DNA of 23,342 bases, taken from positions 1-23,342 of the forward strand of contig JBJXFI010000038.1 in the NCBI GenBank assembly GCA_046154695.1. Reading direction: 5' to 3'. The stretch is from DALYLB01 sp046154695. GTDB taxonomy: Bacteria; Acidobacteriota; Blastocatellia; RBC074. Position 1 is the first letter of the stretch; every line of letters begins with the position of its first letter. Made by a program: the position numbers and the translations under genes. Below the pieces are notes generated by a model. It saw nothing but the letters and a program-made list of their open reading frames with translations, made no database searches and was not told the DNA's origin. Positions 6,471 through 13,958 of the stretch are shown one piece after another.

Positions 6471-7480
6471 GCGAGGGAGGCCCGCAGCCGCCAGAGCCAG
6501 CGGCCGAATAACGCGTCATCGAGGGTTACCTCGGCGTAAATGCGCTCCAGATCGGAGGCCGAGATGCGCGCGAAGTGATCGGGGCGGGGCACGACCATGA
6601 CGCCCGACAGGTCGATCGCGGCGGGACTGACCGTCAGCCTCGCCTCCTCCTCCGCAAAATAGCACGCGGGGCGATGGCGCCCGCGCGGGTAACAGAGCAC
6701 CGTCCACCGGTTCGCATCGAAGGCGGCGATCAGATTCATCATCGGCTCTTCCTCGGAACAGGTGATTTCGGCCAGCGCGCGCTCGGCGTGCTCGAACCAG
6801 CCGCACAGCGCCGCGGGATCCTCGCCGCGGGCGGCGAGCAGGTTCAGCCGATAGCCGCGAAGCGCGAACGATTCGACCGCGCCTGCCATGACGGAATCGC
6901 GGGCCTCCCAGGTTTCAAGATCCTGCAGCACCGCCGCCTGCTCGGCCGAGCAGGCTTGAAAATGCATGTGATCGGGGGCGGAGGCTCCGCAGCGAGGGCC
7001 GTTGTAGACCGTGAACCAGCCCTCTCCCAGTTCGCGGGCCAAATCGAGAAAGACATCGAAGGTTCCCCGAATCGTTTGCGGCCTGTGGGCGCGCGATGCG
7101 ATGACCAGATGGCCGGGCAGCACGGGAAAGGGATTGCAAAGCGCGACATACTCCTCTCCGAAAGCGATTCCCTTCTCCTCGGGCGGAAGGTTTTCAAGGC
7201 AGAGGAAGCAGGGGCGTTCTCGAATCGCCGCGGCATCCACGACGGCCGCGGTGCTCACGATGCGGGCCGGGTTGAACTGAACCCGCACATCGGCGCCCCG
7301 GACCCGTAGCGCGCGGCTTTGGACCTCGCCGAGCGCGGTAATGGAATCGCGCAGCATCGGCCATGTGTCGAACTGCTGCGCCATCAGGGCCTGCACGGCG
7401 ATACGCAGCGTCCCGGCGGTCGTCCGCGGCCAATAGGGCAACAGATCCGCCCGGGTAAGAAGCCTCTCGTTCCAGGTCAT
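6467..7480 (-). CDS. DUF4922 / HIT-superfamily (GalT/Ap4A phosphorylase-like) protein
   Basis: This 337-residue cytoplasmic protein matches what I know as DUF4922. It has a possible zinc pair CFLC (91-94), the segment NPFPVLPGHLVIASRAHRPQ (116-135), and YNGPRCGASAPDHMHFQ with the H-x-H-x-Q triad His171, His173 and Gln175. That triad is the nucleotidyl-transfer site of the GalT and Ap4A phosphorylase branch of the HIT superfamily, where a histidine is transiently nucleotidylated. The likely role is a phosphorylase or nucleotidyltransferase acting on a nucleotide sugar or dinucleotide; the substrate cannot be read from sequence. It lies between a glycosyltransferase and a SpoIID enzyme with 4-bp overlaps on both sides, which points to sugar or peptidoglycan metabolism. 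Confidence 0.8.
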   Translation of the reverse strand: MTWNERLLTRADLLPYWPRTTAGTLRIAVQALMAQQFDTWPMLRDSITALGEVQSRALRVRGADVRVQFNPARIVSTAAVVDAAAIRERPCFLCLENLPPEEKGIAFGEEYVALCNPFPVLPGHLVIASRAHRPQTIRGTFDVFLDLARELGEGWFTVYNGPRCGASAPDHMHFQACSAEQAAVLQDLETWEARDSVMAGAVESFALRGYRLNLLAARGEDPAALCGWFEHAERALAEITCSEEEPMMNLIAAFDANRWTVLCYPRGRHRPACYFAEEEARLTVSPAAIDLSGVMVVPRPDHFARISASDLERIYAEVTLDDALFGRWLWRLRASLA

Positions 7481-8898
7481 GACGCGCGCTCCCGCCCACC
7501 GGCACGGCGGTTGAGCTGTTTGCGCGCCTCAATTTCGATGGTGCGCAGCCGATCCTTGTAGGCATCGTATCGGTTGGCGGTCGCCAGCGGCAGCGCGCTG
7601 TCGGAATTGCCCGACCAGCGGCGCGCGAAATAGAGCGAGTCATAGATTCGGCCGATCTCGTATTGGCGGCTGATGCGAAGCGCCACCGCGTAATCCTCGC
7701 CATAACTCGTATTCGGCAGCCCGATCCGGCGCAGCACCGACGCGTCGAACCCCCGGGGCGCCCCGAGCCCATTGATGCGCAGCGCATTGTTTCGCCCGTT
7801 GTCGCGGGTCCACTCGCGATGATCGATCAGGCCCGGCGGCAGTTCGTTCAAATCGAAATCGACGATTGTGTATGACCCGATGACCATCGCATAGCCGCCC
7901 TTTTCGAACTCGGCGACCATGCGGGCGAGCGTCTCCGGCCCGGAATAGAGATCGTCGGAATCGAGCTGAACGGCGTACCGGCCGCAATGTTCCGAGAAGA
8001 CGGCCTCATTCCAGCAGCCGCCGATGCCGTAATCGGTCCGCTCGGGGATGATGTGCGCGAGCCGCGGGTTCGCAACCCGCAGCTCCCGCAGCATCTCGGT
8101 CGTTCCATCGGTCGAGTGATTGTCGACGACGATCACATTGAAATCGAAATCGGCCCGCTGTTCGAGCGCGCTGCGAACGGCGTCGGCAATCGTGCCCACG
8201 CGATTGCGAACGGGGATGATGACGCTCGCGCGCGCCGGAAAGCGCTGCTCGGTTTCGGGAACGGGCTCGAATCCGGATTCGAGAAGCGCGCCGATGCGGC
8301 GCAGGTGCGCGGTCGCGATCTTCTCCATCTCGATCTGATAATCGCGTTTTCGCGGATCGACATAATCGAAGAGCTTCTCTCCGCTGGCGCGGCCGTCGAG
8401 CACCGAGCGCGTGTAGAGCGGCTCCGGGATGCGAAAGAGCGGCGAATCGATCGAGAGCTTGAGGCGCAGGTCGTAGAGCCCTCCCCACTGCAGTTCGGGC
8501 GCGATGGCTCCGTGCGCGTCGAGCGCCTGGAGCACCGCCCTTTGCGAGAGCAGCAGCGCCGAGCCGAAATCGAAGGTATCCCGCAAACTGCCGAGCTGAT
8601 AATCGATGAGCGGATGATCGGTCACCTCATCACCGTCCCGTTCGCGAAAATCGGAATAGAGCCATCCCGCGCCCGTGTCCTCGGCGATCTGCAGAAAGCG
8701 CTCGGGCGCGCGCCGGCCGAGTTCGACCGCGCCGCCGGGCAGGACGAGCAATAGATAGTCGGTCCCCCATCCCTCAAGCAGCGCATTGATCGTCGCGCCG
8801 GAAAGGGCGGGATCATAGGCCATGCGCGGGAGATCGGGCGAAATAATGAAATTGTCGAGATCGGCCGGCACGGCGACCGAGAGTCTGGATAAAAGCAT
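7477..8898 (-). CDS. GT2-family glycosyltransferase with extra N-terminal half
   Basis: This 473-residue protein has a GT-A fold glycosyltransferase in its second half (about 223-460). SVIIPVRNR starts it, VIVVDNHSTDGT binds the nucleotide, LDSDD (312-316) is the metal-binding DxD-type motif, and SYGEDYAVALRIS supplies the general-base region. The first 200 residues look like a second, degraded GT-A domain: LLLVLPGG, then AGWLYSDF, and a RDTFDFGSALLLS segment, but no N-terminal VxxPxYN strand. It is the first gene of the operon, and its stop overlaps the DUF4922 start by 4 bp. I chose the ATG at 8898; a further start at 8961 would translate through the inverted repeat at 8935-9026. The ribosome-binding site is weak. 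No membrane segments are seen, so it probably acts on the cytoplasmic face. Confidence 0.85.
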   Translation of the reverse strand: MLLSRLSVAVPADLDNFIISPDLPRMAYDPALSGATINALLEGWGTDYLLLVLPGGAVELGRRAPERFLQIAEDTGAGWLYSDFRERDGDEVTDHPLIDYQLGSLRDTFDFGSALLLSQRAVLQALDAHGAIAPELQWGGLYDLRLKLSIDSPLFRIPEPLYTRSVLDGRASGEKLFDYVDPRKRDYQIEMEKIATAHLRRIGALLESGFEPVPETEQRFPARASVIIPVRNRVGTIADAVRSALEQRADFDFNVIVVDNHSTDGTTEMLRELRVANPRLAHIIPERTDYGIGGCWNEAVFSEHCGRYAVQLDSDDLYSGPETLARMVAEFEKGGYAMVIGSYTIVDFDLNELPPGLIDHREWTRDNGRNNALRINGLGAPRGFDASVLRRIGLPNTSYGEDYAVALRISRQYEIGRIYDSLYFARRWSGNSDSALPLATANRYDAYKDRLRTIEIEARKQLNRRAGGRERAS

Positions 8899-8934
8899 AC
8901 TTTTACGATGAGCGATCTTCAGAAAATGTGGAAC

Positions 8935-9026
8935 TGGCCACGAATGAACACGAATGGCCACGAATCATTTTTACCAGGAACCTCTCTTCCGGCTCATTCG
9001 TGAAAATTCGTGTTCATTCGTGGCCA
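8935..9026. repeat. Inverted repeat with 21-bp arms
   Basis: The arms at 8935-8955 and 9006-9026 are perfectly complementary over 21 bp and are separated by 50 bp. Each arm contains the phrase cgaatgaacacgaat. A partial extra copy (ggccacgaat) follows the left arm at 8956-8965. The repeat fills the gap between the start of the glycosyltransferase operon and the stop of the upstream TPR gene, both on the minus strand, so it could act as a termination or RNA-processing signal. There is no T-run. This motif is a familiar dispersed intergenic sequence in environmental bacteria (from memory). Confidence 0.75.
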
Positions 9027-9036
9027 CTCCCGCTTT

Positions 9037-10809
9037 TCAATCCTGTCCATTTCTTTTCAGCCGCGGATTGAGTTGCTCGGCCTTGCGCTGGGCGTCCAGC
9101 GCGGCGGCGGCCTGCCCCTTCTTTTTGAGGGCGAGGCTCAACTGCCGCCAGGCGCGGGCGTTCTCGGGATCGAGTTTGACGGCCGCCTGAAAGCGTTCGA
9201 GGGCGGCATCGAGCTGGCCGGCATTGAGGCGCTGGAGGCCGGTATTGACGGCGGCGAAGGCGGCCTCGCTGTCCTGGCGACGACGGATCAGGCGGGCGGC
9301 CTCGGCCAGCTCGGCGCGAGCGGCCTCGCCATCGCCCTTCTGGCGCAGGGCGGCCCCGAGCGCGTTGTGCATCTCAGGATTGCCGGGCGCGAGCTCGATC
9401 CCCCGGCGAAGCGAGGCAATCGCCCCATCGAGATCGCCTTTTTTGCTCAATGCGTTCCCGAGTGCGTAATGAAACTCGGCATCGCTCGGTTTGAGCCGGA
9501 TAGCGGTCTCGAACTCCGCGCGCGCCTCATCGAGCCGGCCCTGCTTCACGAGGATCTCGCCGAGGGTGAAATGGCCGTCGGCGAACTCAGGCTGCATCGC
9601 GAGGGCCTTCCGGACGGCCTCGGTCGCGGCGGCGGCGTCATCCTTCTTCGTGTAGGCGAGGGCCAGGTTGTACCAACCCTCGGGCGCGTCGGGAGCGAGG
9701 GCGATTAATTTCTGGTACGCGGCAATGGCGGCGTTGAGATCGCCCTTTTGCGCGAGCGTGAGCCCCAGATTGAGATGGCCTGACGGGTTGCCCTCATCGA
9801 GCCGGATCGCCTGCTGAAACTCGGCGATGGCTCCGTCATAATTCCGCAGGCGAAAGAGCGAGAGCCCAAGATTGTTGTGAGCCTCGATCAGATTGATATT
9901 GAGCTTGACCGCGCGCTGCAGGACGGCGACCGATTCCTCTAGCTCCTCGATCTCGCGCAGCGCCACGCCGAGGGTGGTCAGCGCTTCGGGCGATTGGGGC
10001 TTGAGCTTGACGGCCTGACGCAGCACCGTGACTGATTCGGCCACGGTGTCGGGGGTCGCCTTTTGCAGCAAGACGGTCCCGAGCGCGATGTGGGCCGCCG
10101 CGTCGGCCGGCTTCAATCTCGCCACTTCGCGAAGAGAGACGATCGCGCCGTCGAGATCCCCCGAGAGCATTTTGCCGTTTCCCAGGAAATAATGGGCTTC
10201 GGCGAGGTCGGGCTTGAGCCGGATCGCCGCCTCGAACTCCTTCATCGCGCCCGAGAGGTCTCCCATCTGCCCGAGGATAAATCCGATGTTGGCGTGGATC
10301 TCCGGCGAATCGGGCTTGAGTTCCAGTGCGCCGCGGAACTCGGCGATCGCCGCATCGAGCCGCTGCTGCCGGTGGAGCAGCGAGCCGATCGAAATGCGAA
10401 GCTCGACATCCTTCGGGTCCAGCTCCGCGGCCTTGCGAAAGGCTTCGAGCGCGGCGCCATCATCGCCCTTCTGTTCGAGCGCGACGCCCAGATTGCCCCA
10501 GGCCTCGGCGTAATCGGGCTTGAGCGCGAGCGCCTGCCGGAAGGATTCGATGCAGGGATTGAGCTGCCCGCCCCGGGCCAGCGCCAGCCCAAGGGCGTGA
10601 TGGGCCTCGGGGCTGCGCGGGTTGGCCTTCACCGCGGCGCGAAGCCGCGCGATCGCCGCCGCGCCGCCGCCCGCTGCCGGCCGGGGCTTCCGCTGCGCCT
10701 GCGCCGGAATCATCCCCGCGAGCAGGCAGAGACTGATCAGAACAATAGCGATTCTCGACCCCGGGCGCGAACCGATGCGCGGAAGTTCGTTGATTTCCAA
10801 AATGTGCAT
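9037..10809 (-). CDS. Secreted tetratricopeptide (TPR) repeat protein
   Basis: This 590-residue protein has an N-terminal signal sequence (hydrophobic IAIVLISLCLLAG, Ala-rich cleavage region AQAQ near residue 39). About 15 tandem 34-residue TPR units fill the rest to the C-terminus. Typical units read AEAWGNLGVALEQKGD and AIAEFRGALELKPD. There is no enzymatic domain; TPR arrays hold protein partners. The ATG at 10809 is preferred over a GTG at 10839 because AGGA precedes it and the signal peptide begins soon after. The gene is divergent from the hydrolase-TPR-CRTAC1 operon across a very short gap. That suggests shared control and perhaps a common extracytoplasmic assembly. The repetitive sequence makes internal misassembly or copy-number variation possible. 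Confidence 0.9.
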   Translation of the reverse strand: MHILEINELPRIGSRPGSRIAIVLISLCLLAGMIPAQAQRKPRPAAGGGAAAIARLRAAVKANPRSPEAHHALGLALARGGQLNPCIESFRQALALKPDYAEAWGNLGVALEQKGDDGAALEAFRKAAELDPKDVELRISIGSLLHRQQRLDAAIAEFRGALELKPDSPEIHANIGFILGQMGDLSGAMKEFEAAIRLKPDLAEAHYFLGNGKMLSGDLDGAIVSLREVARLKPADAAAHIALGTVLLQKATPDTVAESVTVLRQAVKLKPQSPEALTTLGVALREIEELEESVAVLQRAVKLNINLIEAHNNLGLSLFRLRNYDGAIAEFQQAIRLDEGNPSGHLNLGLTLAQKGDLNAAIAAYQKLIALAPDAPEGWYNLALAYTKKDDAAAATEAVRKALAMQPEFADGHFTLGEILVKQGRLDEARAEFETAIRLKPSDAEFHYALGNALSKKGDLDGAIASLRRGIELAPGNPEMHNALGAALRQKGDGEAARAELAEAARLIRRRQDSEAAFAAVNTGLQRLNAGQLDAALERFQAAVKLDPENARAWRQLSLALKKKGQAAAALDAQRKAEQLNPRLKRNGQD

Positions 10810-10844
10810 AGATGAGTTTCCTGTGGATATGTGTGACACGCTGT

Positions 10845-10874
10845 AGGATATTGAATGGATCGAAGCCCGGTCAA
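10845..10874 (-). promoter_or_regulatory. Candidate sigma-70 promoter for the TPR gene
   Basis: On the minus strand TTGACC (10874-10869) is followed by an 18-bp spacer and TATCCT (10850-10845), about 35 bp upstream of the TPR ATG. Matches to consensus are five of six and four of six. It overlaps the first codons of the divergent hydrolase if that gene starts at 10855, so either that start is too early or the two genes overlap in control sequence. Confidence 0.3.
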
Positions 10875-12522
10875 GGAGACTTCTCTGCTCCCGTATTCTA
10901 TGTTATTTCTTGCTCCTATGAGATTCGTGATCACTCTGCGGAAAATGCTCGGAGTTCATTCGTTTTGGGGCGCCTCAACACGACATGGAAATCATCTCGG
11001 ACTCCTGTTGATTCTTTCGATCAATGCGGCGGCGCAGTGCCCGCCGCTCGCGGTTCGCAACCCCGAGGGGAACTACATCATTTCCGGCGTGAAGGGCGGG
11101 ATCGTCTACCGCCGCGTCAAGGGCGTGGAGTTGGCGATGGACGCATACGCGCACCCCGGCGTTGCGCGGCGTCCGGGCGTGCTGGTGATTCACGGGGGCA
11201 ATTGGGATACGGGGAGCCGCGTGGCCTTCGTCGGCCAGTTTCTGGAGATGCTGACGCATGCGGGCTATAACTGGTTCTCGGTCGATTACCGGCTGGGCGG
11301 GCGGGCGAAGGCCTCGGAAGCCGTGGCGGACCTGCGCGCGGCGGTCGAGTTCATTCGGTGCCACGCAGGGGCGCTGCGAACCGACCCGGACAACCTGATC
11401 CTGCTCGGCGAGGATGCCGGGGCGTCACTGGCGGCGACGCTCGCGGCGGAGCGCCCAACCGGGGTGAAAGCGACGGTGCTGCTCGGCGGGCAGTACGATC
11501 CGGGCGCGAATCCGAAGTTGAAATCGATGCCGGCGACGCTGGTCATTCATGGGACGAACGACCGCGAGGCGCCGCCGGAGCAGGCGCGGGCGTTCTGCGA
11601 TGCGATTCGCGCCGGAGGCGGGAGCTGCGCCTTCCATCCGGTGGACGGCGCGAGCCATCGGCCGGAGAACTGGTGGCCGAATCAGTGGGGATACAAACAG
11701 GCGGTCGTTTCGTGGCTCGCGGAGCAGACCAAGTGGAAAGGCGCCGCGCCCGCGGTGATGAAAACGCGGCTGCGAAAGGATCTGGTCTTCGATGCCGCGC
11801 ACGGTCTGAAGCTCGACGCCTGGGTGCCGCGCGGGCAGGGGCCCTTTCCCGCGGTGATCATCGCGCACGGCGGCGGATGGGAAGCGGGCGACAAGGTGAC
11901 ATATGTGACGCCGCTCTTCGAGCCGCTGGCGAAGGCGGGGATCGCCTGGTTCTCGATCGATTACCGGCTGACGCCGCAGGTGCGGCACGAGGAGCAGTTG
12001 GCCGATTTTCGGCGGGCAATCCAATACGTACGCGAAAACGCGAAGCAGTTTCGAATCGATCCGAACCGCATCGTGATTCTCGGCGAATCGGCGAGCGGTC
12101 AGATGGCCGCGCAGCTCGCGACCGAGCGGCCCGAAGGCGTGATCGGCGTCGTCTCGTTTTACGGCGTCTACGATTTCAGCGCCATGGTCACGGAGGTTAC
12201 GCCTCGATCGATTCCGGCGCGCCTCTTCGGCGCGCAGGCGCTCGACGAGAGTACGCGGGCCGCGATGAGGCGGTACTCTCCCATAGAGAACCTGCGTCCG
12301 GGGATGCCGCCGATGCTGCTGATCCACGGAACGAACGAGCGGCTGCACGCGCAGGGCGTCGCGATGGCGAAGCGATTGGCCGCAATGGGAGCGCCGTACG
12401 AATTTCTGGAGGTCGAGGGCGCGCCGCATGGAATCGAGAACTGGGAAGGCCATCCGCAATGGATGGGCTACAAGAAGAGGCTCGTGGAATGGCTGAAGGC
12501 GACATTCGCTGCCCGTCAATAA
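10855..12522 (+). CDS. Tandem alpha/beta-hydrolase (esterase-like); first domain lacks the serine
   Basis: Two alpha/beta-hydrolase domains of the esterase/lipase (BD-FAE/HSL-like) type are fused in 555 residues. Domain 1 (about 85-290) has the oxyanion motif HGGNW (113-117), but its nucleophile elbow reads GEDAG with Asp187 in place of serine; Asp236 and His268 are kept. Domain 2 (about 305-550) has HGGGW (338-342), Ser412 in GESAS and His525 in APHG, while the usual acid position reads HGTNE, so Glu495 may serve. Domain 2 is probably the active esterase and domain 1 a binding or pseudo-enzyme unit. The N-terminus is uncertain. ATG 10855 has AGGA upstream, AAGGAG at 10873-10878 lies just before a CTG at 10885, and the hydrophobic segment GLLLILSINAAAQ (49-61) suggests export. 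Its stop overlaps the next ATG (TAATG). Confidence 0.87.
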   Translation: MDRSPVKETSLLPYSMLFLAPMRFVITLRKMLGVHSFWGASTRHGNHLGLLLILSINAAAQCPPLAVRNPEGNYIISGVKGGIVYRRVKGVELAMDAYAHPGVARRPGVLVIHGGNWDTGSRVAFVGQFLEMLTHAGYNWFSVDYRLGGRAKASEAVADLRAAVEFIRCHAGALRTDPDNLILLGEDAGASLAATLAAERPTGVKATVLLGGQYDPGANPKLKSMPATLVIHGTNDREAPPEQARAFCDAIRAGGGSCAFHPVDGASHRPENWWPNQWGYKQAVVSWLAEQTKWKGAAPAVMKTRLRKDLVFDAAHGLKLDAWVPRGQGPFPAVIIAHGGGWEAGDKVTYVTPLFEPLAKAGIAWFSIDYRLTPQVRHEEQLADFRRAIQYVRENAKQFRIDPNRIVILGESASGQMAAQLATERPEGVIGVVSFYGVYDFSAMVTEVTPRSIPARLFGAQALDESTRAAMRRYSPIENLRPGMPPMLLIHGTNERLHAQGVAMAKRLAAMGAPYEFLEVEGAPHGIENWEGHPQWMGYKKRLVEWLKATFAARQ

Positions 12523-13958
12523 TGAAAAACGCGTTCGGAGTCATGTTCGCGCTCGTATTGCTGCTGACGCTGATGCTCTGCCCGTATGGAAAGGGGCAGA
12601 CACGGGCAGGACAGAAGACCGCGCCGGTGCTGCCCGAAATCTCGTTCGAGAATTTTGGCCCGGGCATTCGCGAACAGGTGAAGCGCGCGTATGAGGAGGC
12701 CCGCCGGAATCCCCGGGACCCATCGACTGTCGGACGGCTCGGGATGGCGCTGCACGCGTACGACGAGTTCGAGAACGCGGCGATCTGTTACGGGCTCGCG
12801 CGGCGCGCGGCGCCCGGCGAGTTTCAATGGATCTATCTGCTCGGTGCGGCGCAGGCTTCGGCCGGGCGCGCCGCGGAGGCGGCGACGATGCTGCGCGAGG
12901 CGCTGCGGCTGCGGGCGGATGATGTGCCGGCGCGCTTGCGGCTCGCCGATCTGCTCTTCAATGCGGGAGCGCTCGCGGAGAGCCGGCAGCTCTATGAAGC
13001 CGTGATCGCGAAGCGCCCCGATCTGGCCGCGGCCCATTACGGCCTCGGGCGCGTCAAATCCGCGCTGCGCGATCCGGGAGCGGCGGCCGAACATTTTCGG
13101 AAAGCCTGCGAGCTGTCGCCGAGTTATGGTGCGGCGCATTACGGGCTCGCCATGGCCTATCGCGATCTCGGCCGGCGTGAGGAGTCGGCCGCGGAGCTGG
13201 CGCTCTATCAGCAGTTCCGGCTCACCCGTCCGGTGACACCCGACCCGCTTCTGCAGTCGGTCGCGGCGCTCAACGCCGGCGCGGCCGAGCGGCTGCGGAA
13301 GGGCGTCGCGCTGGAAGCGGCCGGACAGCTTTCGGAGGCAACCGCCGAACACGAGCGCGCGCTGGCCATCAACCCGCAGCTCGAACAGGCTCACCTCAAC
13401 CTGATCACGCTCTATGCCCGCACGGGCCGGTTCGACAAAGCCGAAGAGCAATATCGAACGATTCAGACGATCAATCCCAATCTGGCCGAGTCACATTACA
13501 ATTACGGCGTGATGCTCCTGGAGCGAAAACGCTTCGCCGAGGCCCGGGCCGCCTTCCGTCGCTGCCTGGAGATCAATCCCGGCTACGCCGAGGCGGCCCT
13601 CAATCTCGGCCAGTTGCTGGAGATGGAGACGAAATACGACGAGGCGCTGGCGCAATACCAGGCGGCCGTCGAGAGCAATCCCGCCCAACGGCAGGCCCAT
13701 TTTCAACTGGCGCGCATGCTTCTTTACAAGAACCGCGGGCCCGAGGCGATCGAGCACCTGAAGCGAACACTGACGCCGGAGGACGCCGAAACGCCGCGCT
13801 ACCTGTACGCGCTCGGCGCGGCCTTTACGCGAAACGGCGACCGGGCCGGCGGCATGCGCACGCTGCGCGCCGCGCGCGACCTCGCCGCGGCCTGGAAACA
13901 ATCCGACCTGCTCGCCCTGATCGAGCGGGACCTGAAGATCCTGGAACAACCGCAATGA
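12522..13958 (+). CDS. Secreted TPR-repeat protein
   Basis: This 478-residue protein has an N-terminal signal segment (VMFALVLLLTLMLC) and about ten TPR units between roughly residues 50 and 460, for example AHYGLGRVKSALRD and AEAALNLGQLLEMETK. LMLC is not a proper lipobox because the residue before Cys is Leu, so a soluble exported protein is more likely than a lipoprotein. The ATG shares one base with the hydrolase stop, and its own stop overlaps the next gene in an ATGA, so all three genes are translationally coupled. Pairing of a TPR protein with a CRTAC1-like protein is common in Acidobacteriota and Planctomycetota, which suggests a physical complex. The in-frame open stretch upstream of 12522 overlaps the hydrolase and is not part of this gene. 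Confidence 0.9.
   Translation: MKNAFGVMFALVLLLTLMLCPYGKGQTRAGQKTAPVLPEISFENFGPGIREQVKRAYEEARRNPRDPSTVGRLGMALHAYDEFENAAICYGLARRAAPGEFQWIYLLGAAQASAGRAAEAATMLREALRLRADDVPARLRLADLLFNAGALAESRQLYEAVIAKRPDLAAAHYGLGRVKSALRDPGAAAEHFRKACELSPSYGAAHYGLAMAYRDLGRREESAAELALYQQFRLTRPVTPDPLLQSVAALNAGAAERLRKGVALEAAGQLSEATAEHERALAINPQLEQAHLNLITLYARTGRFDKAEEQYRTIQTINPNLAESHYNYGVMLLERKRFAEARAAFRRCLEINPGYAEAALNLGQLLEMETKYDEALAQYQAAVESNPAQRQAHFQLARMLLYKNRGPEAIEHLKRTLTPEDAETPRYLYALGAAFTRNGDRAGGMRTLRAARDLAAAWKQSDLLALIERDLKILEQPQ

Noticed and set aside
10945..11041. Lipoprotein signal in the tandem hydrolase (Cys after AAAQ)
   Set aside because: Gln immediately before Cys does not fit the lipobox, so a plain signal segment is more likely.
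11358..12521. Long in-frame extension upstream of the second TPR gene
   Set aside because: It overlaps the hydrolase gene and reads as Arg/Gly-rich noise. The signal peptide begins at the ATG at 12522.
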